Source: Chromera velia (taxonomy: Eukaryota; Sar; Chromeraceae). From it: a DNA stretch of 20,000 nucleotides. Positions 1 to 9,045 of this stretch are shown here, one piece after another; positions within the stretch are counted from its first letter, which is position 1; each line of letters begins with the position of its first letter. The position numbers and the translations under genes are program-made. A model generated the notes under the pieces. It made no database searches, was not told the DNA's origin, and saw only the letters and a program-made list of their open reading frames with translations. Location of the stretch: assembly GCA_018398765.1 (NCBI GenBank), contig JAHBMJ010000149.1, positions 1 to 20,000 on the forward strand, in the 5' to 3' direction.

Positions 1-854
1 CCCCCCCCCCCCCCCCTCTGTTTTTCTTTGGACCGCATGGAGGACTGCACTAATGAACCAAGATATAAGGGAAGAAACAAAGCAAAGGAGACAGCTACCT
101 GCAGTGAAAGACATGAAATGAGGGCCCCTTTAGCAGAGCCAGTCTTCCTTCTCTTTTGTTTTCTGTTTCGCCTGTACCCCCATCCCATCCCGCCAACCGG
201 TTTGCCCTCCTGTTCCTGTGTGCCCCTAATTCATTTATGACGCACGAGGTGAGTAAGTCCTCCTCGATATTCTCTCTTTTCTCCCGCTCTTTCTCTTTTT
301 GCATGTTTTTAATGCCTCCTTCCCATCACCGAATGAATCAATGGCGAAGAAAAGTGCAGAGCAGAGAAACGGGAGCGGATTTCAAGCCGTTGCCAGATCA
401 GACCATGTGTTTGTGCTTCGTTGTTAAAGTTAGCGAGTGAGAAGAAGAAGGAGAAAAGAGGGTAAGACAAATCGAAGGATGCATGGAGGGAGGGAGAAAA
501 ACCACACCCACGGTAAACGTATGTGTGTATCTGGTGCGTGTAAGTGCGGGCACACATTGAAAAAATAAACACATAAAAAAAAAAGGCAAGCACGAGCAAA
601 TCAGAGGGCCATCCAACAAAGAGAGAGAAAAGTTTGGTGAAAGACTTGGGTGGAAGTGCACAGAAAGAAATATGCACAACTTCTCATGACATCGTTTCAC
701 CGCACTTCATCGTTTCTCTGCTCATTTGCTCCTAATCTCAGGTCACACCCCCCAACCCTTTTCTTTCCTTCAGAAGATTCCTTCGAGGACATAAATGAGT
801 TTTTTGGCCCCTCACATCCTTCACTCGCCCCACTTCTTCCCTTGCACCCTCCCC
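1..854. other. Unassigned flank with poly-C run at the left edge
   Basis: Bases 1-16 are an uninterrupted C run. The rest holds no reading frame with recognisable domains. There are isolated plus-strand splice-like sites (GTGAGT near 249, GTAAG near 461, and a pyrimidine-rich CTTCAG near 768-773), but I could not join them into an exon chain. The stretch lies downstream of the minus-strand zinc-finger gene, so part of it is probably that gene's 3' untranslated region. Confidence 0.4.
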
Positions 855-2615
855 TCAACTCTCTTCCCGGCTCTCCTCTGTCTCCCCCTGCTGTTGCTGG
901 AACGACCCCCCCTGCCCCTGAGTTGTCGTCACCGTCACCTGCTCACCCCCCAGACCGTCAAAGCCCTGAAGGCCCAGAGGCACGGGGAGGGCATCGATAG
1001 GGATCCCTTGGTGCTTGTGTCCTCCTGAAGAGGGCAAAGAGGGGCGGGGAGGCAATCCGCTTCCTTCCTCCTCATACGGGGGGGGGATATTCGGCTGGAT
1101 GTTCGTCTGGATCGTCAGAGGGTTGGCCGTCATGGGGTAAGAAGGGGTGCGGTTGTTGCTGCCCTCCACCCACTCACGGAGACTATTCGCAGCGTGACCT
1201 GAAAAGGGAACGCGCTCCTGAGAGTGAGAAGCCCAGGGGGCAACGCCAGTCACGTCCTCATTCTGGCCTGCTCGGGGTCCCCTTCGGTTCATGTTGGGGG
1301 GGATGTTATTGGAACGAGGAGGTGCAAATTGGTGCATCTGGAGGTATGCGTCGGTTCTGAGACGAGGGTCCGAGAAGGACTGGATCTGCTGTGGTTGGTT
1401 CGACGCGTTCATGTTGTGGTGTGCCGATTGCTGGATGGGGGGTTGCCTTGCTGCGAATCTGCTGATCAAGTTTCGAGGGTCTCGCATCGGAATGCCCCCC
1501 TGGACCTTGGGATGGGGGGTGAGCTCTGGGATGGAGTCGGAGAGCTTGTTGAACTCGTCCCTTGCCTGGTACATCTCTGCAGAGATATCGGTACACATAG
1601 TCATACAGCATTTGTGAGGTATGACGATGCGTTGCTGTACAATTTCGAGCTTTCTGTGATTTCCTCTGTCTCCTGAACAAACGCAAGGGAAAAGAAGGGA
1701 GACAGGGAGGAGGGCTGCGGACAGAAGAGGCCAAATCAGAGTGAGAGTAAGAAAAAATGGCGTAGAGCTTCCACAGACGGACGTGTTCCATCTCCAACTC
1801 ATCAATATGAGTGTAGACCGGTTCGACCTTTCTTCTACTACCCAACGTGCTGCTGTACATAGACGGAAAGAAGCTGCCAAGCGACAGAAGGTTGAGCACT
1901 GTAGCTGACGTACCACTGGTGTCATGGGAGAAAGCGCAGTGAGGCAGTCGGGGGCACGGTTGGTTCTGCACAACAGGAGAGAAGGGGCAGAAATGAGTGT
2001 ACACAGACAACAGGGAACTGTTGGTCCTTCAGGAGAAAATGATACCAGTAGAAGGGAGTCTGTATATACATTAGAAGGGGCACTGCTGGTGCTGTAGCAA
2101 AGAACGAAAGTGGAGCGAATGAAGTTGCTGTGTTGTGTTGATTGAACGGGCTTTGAACTTACAGTCAGAAGGAACAGCAAAGATCTTTTCGTCGGATTGA
2201 CAGAAAACTTTGCGGGAGTACAAGGAAAGGACTGGGGCATGTTGGACCACAGAAGGTTGTGAATCTCTGATCCACCTTGGAAACAATGAGTGAGAGGTCT
2301 GGTGCCGGGCTCACCTTCGCAGTGTATGCGCAAAGGTCCATTTTGCGGAGGTCGGGTCTCGGTCTGAGTTCGTTGACGGAATGTGCAAAGTTGCACTTGT
2401 CCCCCAAGACACAGTTGCCGTATGGGAAGTGCCAGCACATCTTGGTCTTTGTTGCCCACTTTTTCCTGCAGTTATGGATCAAGACAAGCGTGCAGAGCTT
2501 CATACTCTCCACAACAACAGTACGTCCCGATGCATGCATAGGCTTGTGTATCCCTCTGTGTACACGAATCCACTGACTTGTTGTGAGCAATTGCGGGATC
2601 CCTTGAAGAGGCCAT
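855..2615 (-). CDS. Tandem CCCH zinc-finger protein, four exons, 352 aa
   Basis: Exons on the minus strand, in order: 2615-2578, 2465-2315, 1965-1914 and 1672-855. All junctions are GT-AG (donors GTCAGT, GTGAGC, GTACGT) and the phases (2, 0, 1) keep one frame. The chosen ATG sits in a strong context (ACCATGG). Finger 1 is C23-x7-C31-x5-C37-x3-H41 and finger 2 is C58-x8-C67-x5-C73-x3-H77. A linker of the ELRPRPDL type joins them. Finger 2 is split by intron 2 between K63 and N64, and only the spliced product has a complete finger, which supports the model. The remaining 270 or so residues are low complexity (Gln, Pro and Asn rich) and end in a Q-run and an acidic/Ser tail. CCCH pairs of this spacing typically bind RNA and control mRNA stability or translation; that role is family knowledge. 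Neighbour: divergent from the LRR gene. Exon chain is my own assembly, without transcript support. Confidence 0.8.
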
Positions 2616-2789
2616 GGTTTCCTTTGTCGGTCAGAAGGGACTCAGTGAAAAGAATACAGATAAAAGGGCAGAACGCAATCAGCACAGCCAGCGACTACAA
2701 ATATATATACTCTCTTCTTCCGATCGAGCTTGTCGAGTGATCGATACGATCTGTATACGTCTTTCAGTCAACTTGCTTCGATGGATGCA

Positions 2790-2817
2790 CACTCACTCAC
2801 TCACTCACTTACTCACT
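2790..2817. repeat. (ACTC)n microsatellite
   Basis: About seven tandem tetranucleotide units with one variant (ACTT), in the shared upstream region of the two divergent genes. Confidence 0.8.
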
Positions 2818-3064
2818 GCAAATCACTGTGATTCAACCTCACTGGGGTTCGAACGTCAGCAGATGAGACCTCGTGTGTCTCTCCGACGTGCTTTCTGGCT
2901 GGGAAGTGTCCGCTTGGCTCGATCTTTGATATCGCACAGCGCGCTCGTAAAAGAATGCGTGCGCGACCCTTTTTGTACACACCAACATCGGCCTTATCCT
3001 GGAACAAATTTTTGTCAAAAATCATGTATCATATGTATTGTATCGAAATTCATCGATAAATGCC

Positions 3065-3280
3065 ATGGACAAATCGATCATTCCGTGCAGTCCAGGTGAC
3101 ACTGATCTGTGTGATTGTAACTGGCAAGCGGGTACTCTGAAAGACAGATCAAAGGAGGCGAGTGGTCAGAAAAGTTTCCTGTTTAGATTCCCCCAAGCAA
3201 TTAAGCAGCCTTTGGACCGACCGGACATTCCGGAGGATTTCCACGTCGAGCTCCCCACCGTACCTACACTCACAGTCTGA
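3065..3280 (+). CDS. Possible upstream ORF, 71 aa, hypothetical
   Basis: An open frame begins at an ATG in good context (GCCATGGAC) and ends with TGA 22 bases before the ATG of the LRR gene. The predicted peptide has no recognisable domain; its end is Pro/Val/Thr rich. It could be a small upstream ORF in the 5' leader of the LRR gene, or chance. The coding signal is weak. Confidence 0.2.
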   Translation: MDKSIIPCSPGDTDLCDCNWQAGTLKDRSKEASGQKSFLFRFPQAIKQPLDRPDIPEDFHVELPTVPTLTV

Positions 3281-3302
3281 GCGACAGACTTGCAGCTAGA
3301 TC

Positions 3303-4468
3303 ATGGCGGAAGAAGCGGCAATTCTGGCAAAGGACGTTCTGAGGAACAGTCTCTCCCAAATATCCAAAACCGTCGGTGCGTTGTGGGTCCATCTCTTTTC
3401 TTCACCGCCGCTGTACATGCATGCAATCTAACCATACACGTATTCATGCATGTTCATGAATATATACATATATGTTCATACAAGATCGATCTCTTCGATG
3501 ATCTTTGCAACCGTCTACGCTTCCCTCTCATTGCCTCTCCCTGCAGACGGGTCTGGGTATGCGTTCATCAGACTCAATTGCGCGGTGAGTGCCTCGATGT
3601 TCCTCTTTCTGCATATACACTGTTGCTGCACCGTTTTTATGCGGTTGAATTGGTGCTCCATGCCCTCCTGTCTCTCCGCGTAAGGTTTCCACGAATAGTC
3701 AGTCCCCTGTCTTTTTTCCTGCCTTCCTGGATTGCTGCTCCTTTATCCTTTGCCTCTGTTCTCCCCCCTTTTCCATCACCCCTTCAGTCCATCATGAACA
3801 TGAATTCGAAACAACATGCGTTCCCTTTGAAGTGGCACGCTACGAATGTACTAATGTAAGTAGTCAGAGCACTATCAATCACCTAAAGGTCCCTTCTTAT
3901 TCGATATGAGGGGCTGAGTAGCCATTTTCTCGCTCTTGCCTCACTCAATCAGGAAACGAAGTGTACGCATGGCCCTTCTCAGTCTGTCCTCCTCTCTTCT
4001 CTTCTTCTTGTGCATGTCCTCTCAGGACAAAGGCATCCAGGTGGTGCCTGAGTTCCTCAACGAGTACAAACACCTGAGGTACATCGACGTCTCCAAGAAC
4101 CAAATTCCAGACATTCTTCCCTGTAAGTCCGCAGAGAGGGACCGGAAAGTGGGAGGGGCGCTGTAGAAAGAGAACTCGAAAGAGACATTTTCTTTCCCTG
4201 TTTTTGTCCTTCTCCTTCTTCTCCTGGTGCTCTTGATCTTTCCTTTTCTTGTTTTCTTCTGTGGAGTATGCGTAAATGCTGTTTTGAGAAATCATGAGAG
4301 TTCGGATAAGCATGATGACCATGCGTCATTCTGAACAAATGCTGTTTTAATCTGTGCAGTCACCCAATTGCCTCATGTGATCTCCTTGGCGGCCAACACG
4401 AACGCCCTGACGACCCTTGAACCCTTCAAGGAGCCCTGCATGCCCTACTGCCAGGTAAATTGGTGCAA

Positions 4469-4509
<41 letters not shown>

Positions 4510-7376
4510 TACGCATGTATGTGTTGACCACCCCCCCCCCCCCCTCCCGGACACGTTTCATGGCCCCTTTATGATGTACTTCCGGGTCATATGCCTTCTT
4601 TCTCTGTACCTCCCTTTTCGATTGTCAAGCATTAACTCTGCAGGCATACATGCTCAACCCATCATCGACAAGAGCTGAGGAGTGTCTGCTTCAATCCATG
4701 TCGGTGTTCAAGTGCTTGAGTCCCCCTACATATCTGTCTGAGTGCATGGATGCAGGTGGTGAACATGTCAGAAAACCAAATCACAAAGCTTGGGCCAATC
4801 AAACTGGACAGGCTGACAGACCTCAATCTCAGCAGTCAGTCCTTCACTTCTTCCTTCGTCTCCCTCCGTCTTGTCTGCAGCACTCTAGTACTGCCTCTTC
4901 CCTCTTTTGTCTGTCTTGAGCTTTCTGAGTTTGACTTCATTAGAGAGTTGTGCCAAAAGACCTGCCCCCCGCAGGCAGTTTGCTGTCACTTACTTACTCA
5001 CTTTCTACCCTTCAAAAGGAATGGATGGAAGGAAGGAAGAGCGAAAGAGAAAGACCCAGCCCACACGTCCTATAAAAAGTCGCAGTCGGATACTCAGACA
5101 ATTTATGTGTGCTTGTCCAAAGAGGTCTGTGTTCATGCGTGTTCCCCGCGCGCGCGTGTGTGTTTGTGTGTGTGTGTGTGCGTGTATGTATGTGTGCGTG
5201 TGTGTATGTATGTGCAGAGAACGAAATCGCGGCAGTGGAAGAGTTTGATGGCCACCCGACACTTCAGACCCTGAGCCTCAGTGGCAACAAACTGAAGGCC
5301 TGCGACGGCATTGCCAACATGCCCGTCTTGAAGTCTCTGGTCATGTCGGGTCTGTCAAATTCACATCCGACGAGAATAATTGTCGTGTGTGCTCGGACAG
5401 ACTGGAAAGTCATTGGCGTGCAGTCCGTCTCAAATCCGTACATCACTCCACTTTCATTCCTCCCCTTCTCCACATTGCCTGTCCAATCGTTAGCCAGAAA
5501 CCTCAGGAGGCCAAGAGAGGGGTGGGAAATAACGGAATATGTGTTTTTGTGTGGTGCTCGGAGGAACAGATTGCGAGAAGGTGAGAAATCAGCACAGAAT
5601 AAAAACGCAAGAGAATCACTTTACCTCCTCCCTGTGTGCATGCAGAGAACGAGATCAACAACACAACCGCACTGGCAGAGCTGCCCGAATTAGAGGTGCT
5701 GGACCTCTCAACCAACAAGGTCGGTCAGTCCAGCACTACTAGTCAACCAATTCAAGCACCAGAAGAAAGAAGCCTTTGAAGTGACCAAAGTGATTGAATG
5801 CCGAGATGAAGTTGATGACTCAAGCAATCTGGCACGGAGATGAAAATCCCCGTCGTTGCGAATGAATGAAAACATTGCCTGTCTTCTTCCCTCCGCTCCC
5901 CCCCTCCTCTCTGCCTCCTGCAGTTGACGACCCTCGACGGCTTCAAGGGGGTCCCCAACATCACTGCTCTCCACATCAAGTCAGTCAGTCGCTCAGTCAG
6001 TCGGCCAGACAAAGAAAAAGGCATCAAATGCCCAGAAAAGGACGTTGAAGTGTGTGTATGAGAGAGGGAGAGACAGAGAGACAAAAAAAGGGGGAGATTG
6101 CGTGCGCATGGGGCCTGTACGGGTGGTGCCGGATGAAGAGAACGCAACAAAAGACAGTAATGAAACGAAGAGACGATGTCCCATTTTTGCAGATGTGCAC
6201 TTCTTTTTCCTTCATTATTTCCTCCTTTCTTTTGCCGTTTCGTTCGTTCATGTGACTTCTTTGTCCGCCCTTTCTTTGCTTAATTGCGTGTGCAGAGAGA
6301 ATCAGGTGACAGACGTGAAGGAATTTGAGAAACTTCGAGTCCTCCCAAAGCTCAGGGTCCTCTCAGCAGACGGTCTGTCATTATGAGCACCCAAGTGCCG
6401 CTGCTCTTTTTACGGCAAGCAGAAGAGAAACACGATTTGTGATCTGTGTCTGCTCTCTCTCTCAACTGTTTGCCTGTCCCTATTTCTTTCTATGCACTCA
6501 AAATGTACACACACATTTGAAGTTCCTTATCATTGAGGGAAATGATGCTTAAATGATCCCTTAATTTCTGAATCTTCCTTTTTGCTCTGTGTCCACCTTC
6601 TTTGCGTGTATCTGCTTCGTTGAATGAAAGTGCCGGCACGAGACATGGAAAGCAGAAAAGGAAAAAAGGCAGAACGAAGGAAAGTCATGCAGTCCGAGAG
6701 AAGCAATTCAGACACGAAGGATGCACTCCAGGAACGAAGCAAAAATTGCCTCCATACATGCGTGCGCAGGAAATCCAGCATGCGAGATTGAGAATTTCCG
6801 TGTGGAGGTAGGTCCGTTTGTTGAATGCAGTTTTAGGTCTGCAGGAAAGCAAGTAACCATCTTTCATCTTTCTCTTGTGTGGAGTTCTGTTCCTTGCTTG
6901 GGCATTCGTGTTCAATTCTTTGTGGATTATGTTCTCCTGTAGGTAACTTGAAAAGGCTTTTTTGTGTTCTGACGGTTTGATATTCTTTGACGAGACCTTT
7001 ACTACCAGTGCTTTCCCTTCTTCGAAAAGGTTGTTCATGTCGGTTTCTTTCGACACTGCTCTATTCCTTCGTGTCTCCATAAGTAATGTCATTTTCAGAA
7101 GCACCATTGCAGCCCCATCTTTGGGCCGTTTCTGAGACTGACGGTGTGTATTTGGTTTCTTTCTGCAGCTGCTGTTGATTCTGGAGCGTCTGACAGAAAT
7201 CAACGGAGAGCTGGTGACTGACGAGGAGAGGGAGGCCGCAAAGGAGCTGCAGGAGACCAGAAGGAAAGAGAAGGAGGTCAGTCAGCAGGACCGGTATCGG
7301 GGAGGGAAGAAAAATGAAATGTGTGGAGAAGCAACAGAAGGACAAAAAGAAAGGAGGAAGATACAAAAAGAAGGGG

Positions 7377-7431
<55 letters not shown>

Positions 7432-7940
7432 AGAGGGAGAGGGAGAGAGGCAGAGAGACAGACCTACAGTCAGATTGCAAAGTACAGAGAGAGGTAGACG
7501 GGCAGACCGGCATGCATACATCCTGGCAGAGAGAAAGACATGTTCAAAAAAGGGAGTCAGGCAAGAAAGCAGACAGACAGACAGACAGACAGTCAGTCAG
7601 TTGGATCAAAGAATGGAGTGCTGGACATGGGGACGCATCAGCTTTAATCAATGAATCTCCTCTTCTTATTTCATAGAGTGACGCACATTCGTGTTGTTGC
7701 ATCTTCCCCCAGGGCTGCCGATCTCTCGGCTTCAAGATCTTCTGGCTGGTTGCTGCCAGAAATACTTTTGTGTTCTCACTGCGTTATTTTGCTTGTTTCT
7801 CGTCTTCCTCGATCAAATTCCATTGCACGTGTTCTCTTTTCTCGTCTGGCCCTTTTCTTGAATGACACCTGCAGGAGGCTGAAGCTGCAGCCAAGGCGGC
7901 AGAAGAGGCTGCAGCAAATGGAGAAGGAGGGGGAGAGTGA
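3303..7940 (+). CDS. LRRC23/RSP15-like radial-spoke LRR protein, 12 exons, 310 aa
   Basis: Exons: 3303-3375, 3547-3584, 4026-4122, 4360-4454, 4756-4834, 5218-5349, 5646-5719, 5924-5979, 6296-6372, 6770-6807, 7169-7276, 7875-7940. All junctions are GT-AG and all phases agree, giving 933 coding bases. The N terminus has a GSGYAFIRL segment (26-34) and then HLRYIDVSKNQI, which matches the start of LRRC23. About nine 22-residue repeats of the LxxLxLSxN type follow, for example LNLSKNEI, LSLSGNKL, VMSENEI and LDLSTNKL. A cap (NPACEIENFRVEVLLILERL) follows from N242. The C-terminal tail is charged and Ala/Glu rich (EAEAAAKAAEEAAA). LRRC23 is a radial spoke 3 head component in cilia; Chlamydomonas RSP15 is considered its counterpart. 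This suggests a flagellar axoneme role. SDS22-type PP1 regulators have similar repeats and are the main alternative, but they lack this N terminus. Confidence 0.8.
4471..4544. repeat. (CA)n microsatellite and C14 run in intron 4 of the LRR gene
   Basis: A CA dinucleotide tract spans 4471-4507 and a run of 14 C spans 4531-4544, both inside the intron between exons 4 and 5. Confidence 0.9.
5149..5214. repeat. (GT)n-rich tract abutting the acceptor of exon 6
   Basis: A GC/GT alternating tract with TGTA variants runs almost to the CAG acceptor at 5215-5217. It takes the place of a normal pyrimidine tract. Confidence 0.85.
7376..7470. repeat. (GA)n purine tract in the last intron of the LRR gene
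   Basis: GAGA and GGGA units form a nearly pure purine tract in the 598-base intron 11. Short open frames called here on both strands are by-products of the repeat. A CAGA/CAGT simple repeat follows at about 7566-7600. Confidence 0.85.
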
Positions 7941-8342
7941 ATTGCTTTCATGGACACGACACAACTATAGGGAGTGGCAGGAGGCAAGCAGAACGCGATG
8001 CAGAGTCTATGCAGACATTTCCGGGTGCGGCGGTGCGCGGTTTCTGCTGTACATTGACTTCAAATCTAGATTCGAATCTATGAGAGAACATGGCTGGAGG
8101 TTGCATTCCATTCTTCTTTACACTATACAGTGGCATACACTGCTGTTTCTCTGTTGTGGTGCCTAGTTGACCTGAGGAAGAGATTGTGATATAAGAAAAA
8201 CTTGAACAACCCGTGTACAAATTTTAAAGTGTTTAACTCAAAAGTTTAAATAGAATCTGATGATTATCTTACAAATCTGACTCGGACACACATAGTAACA
8301 GTTCGAATTTCTTAATTACACTTCATATTTTATAAGTGGAAC

Positions 8343-8397
8343 AAAAATGATAAAAAAACTATAGTAAAAAAATGATATCATTTTTTTTATCATTTTT
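8343..8397. repeat. Nested AT-rich palindrome
   Basis: Arms 8343-8357 and 8383-8397 are exact reverse complements (15 bases). A second perfect 22-base palindrome centred on GATATC lies at 8366-8387. Confidence 0.85.
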
Positions 8398-8400
8398 TTT

Positions 8401-8527
8401 TTTAAGAACTACAAAGAGTTAGAAGTCCACTGCATACTAAACATGCTAAGAGATCTATAGTTGGCTGTGCGTTAAGCGGTATTACTAGTTTGAGGTTTTG
8501 AACTTCTAACTCTTTATAGTTCTTTAA
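8401..8527. repeat. 26-bp inverted repeat with 75-base loop
   Basis: Arm 8401-8426 pairs with arm 8502-8527 with two mismatches (arm core AAAGAGTTAGAAGT). It could be a cruciform, a foldback (MITE-like) element or a transcribed hairpin. No flanking target duplication was found by eye. Confidence 0.75.
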
Positions 8528-8598
8528 ACTTGATTTCAGTTACTTAAAAACAATGTGTAGAACTGAGTATAAAATTTGATGTCAATTTTTAAAAGTGT

Positions 8599-8602
8599 AC
8601 CT
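8599..8602. repeat. Left target-site duplication (ACCT)
   Basis: ACCT immediately precedes the first TG of the left terminal repeat and is repeated directly after the final CA of the right one at 13361-13364. Four bases are short for such a signal, but both copies sit exactly at the element's edges. Confidence 0.55.
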
Positions 8603-9033
8603 TGCTTTGTCCCTTCTGTCCGGCCACCTTATGGCGTCCAGACAGAAGGTAAAGCGAGGATAAGAACCTTAGGAAGATCTAGAGAAGGAACGTGAGTAAC
8701 ACTCAGTCAGGAAACAGTTTACAGAAAGTTTATTTCTAGAGCGATCTGGGATTTCAATCAGCTGGATTCATTCTATTATACACGGTTTCTGCTCATTCCT
8801 CTCTCTCAGACTCTAGAGCTCTCTTGATCTGTGACGAACAGACATCAGACTCAAACGATGCTATCCGTTGCTTGAGTAACATGTTGCATGCTTGAATACA
8901 AAGGTCAGACTCGATCGACTTCAACAACTATGATCGACGGCGGAGCCTGGCGTCGGCACGCAGACTTAGACTCATTCAGATATACAGCGCATGCGAGGGT
9001 CCAGAGGGCGGCGCCACAGGGTAGGACTCCACA
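8603..9033 (-). repeat. LTR (3' LTR in element orientation), 431 bp
   Basis: By hand alignment this repeat differs from the other copy by 11 substitutions (9 of them transitions) and by a 30-base gap after position 8939. Ends are TG...CA. Near the left edge it carries a hairpin (arms 8604-8620 and 8641-8655). Confidence 0.85.
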
Positions 9034-9045
9034 GATCCCCCCCGG
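9034..9045 (-). promoter_or_regulatory. Putative polypurine tract of the LTR element
   Basis: Read on the minus strand, a run of seven G followed by ATC ends exactly at the TG of the LTR. This is where plus-strand priming would start in an LTR retrotransposon. The tract is short, so support is modest. Confidence 0.4.

Larger units (their letters stand above)
2616..3302. promoter_or_regulatory. Intergenic stretch between two divergent genes
   Basis: About 690 bases separate the ATG of the minus-strand CCCH gene from the ATG of the plus-strand LRR gene, so both promoters should lie here. It holds an ACTC-type simple repeat at 2790-2817, a short TA run at 2700-2709 (ATATATATAC) and a plus-strand open frame at 3065-3280. 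I see no convincing TATA box or named operator. Confidence 0.45.
7941..8602. other. 3' flank of the LRR gene and AT-rich spacer
   Basis: From about 8180 the composition shifts sharply to AT, unlike the coding DNA on the left and the LTR element on the right. No coding frame is visible. Two inverted-repeat structures lie inside and are listed separately. Confidence 0.6.

Noticed and set aside
650..1000. Plus-strand frame with EDSFEDINEFFG after a CTTCAG acceptor
   Set aside because: It overlaps the last exon of the better-supported zinc-finger gene on the other strand, is Pro-rich by composition, and has no upstream exon I could join.
1306..2010. 234-codon minus-strand frame
   Set aside because: Only its 1914-1965 part is used, as exon 3 of the zinc-finger gene. 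The rest is intron and the wrong frame of exon 4.
7061..7513. Minus-strand Leu/Ser-rich frame in the last LRR intron
   Set aside because: It is the complement of a GA repeat and has no domain.
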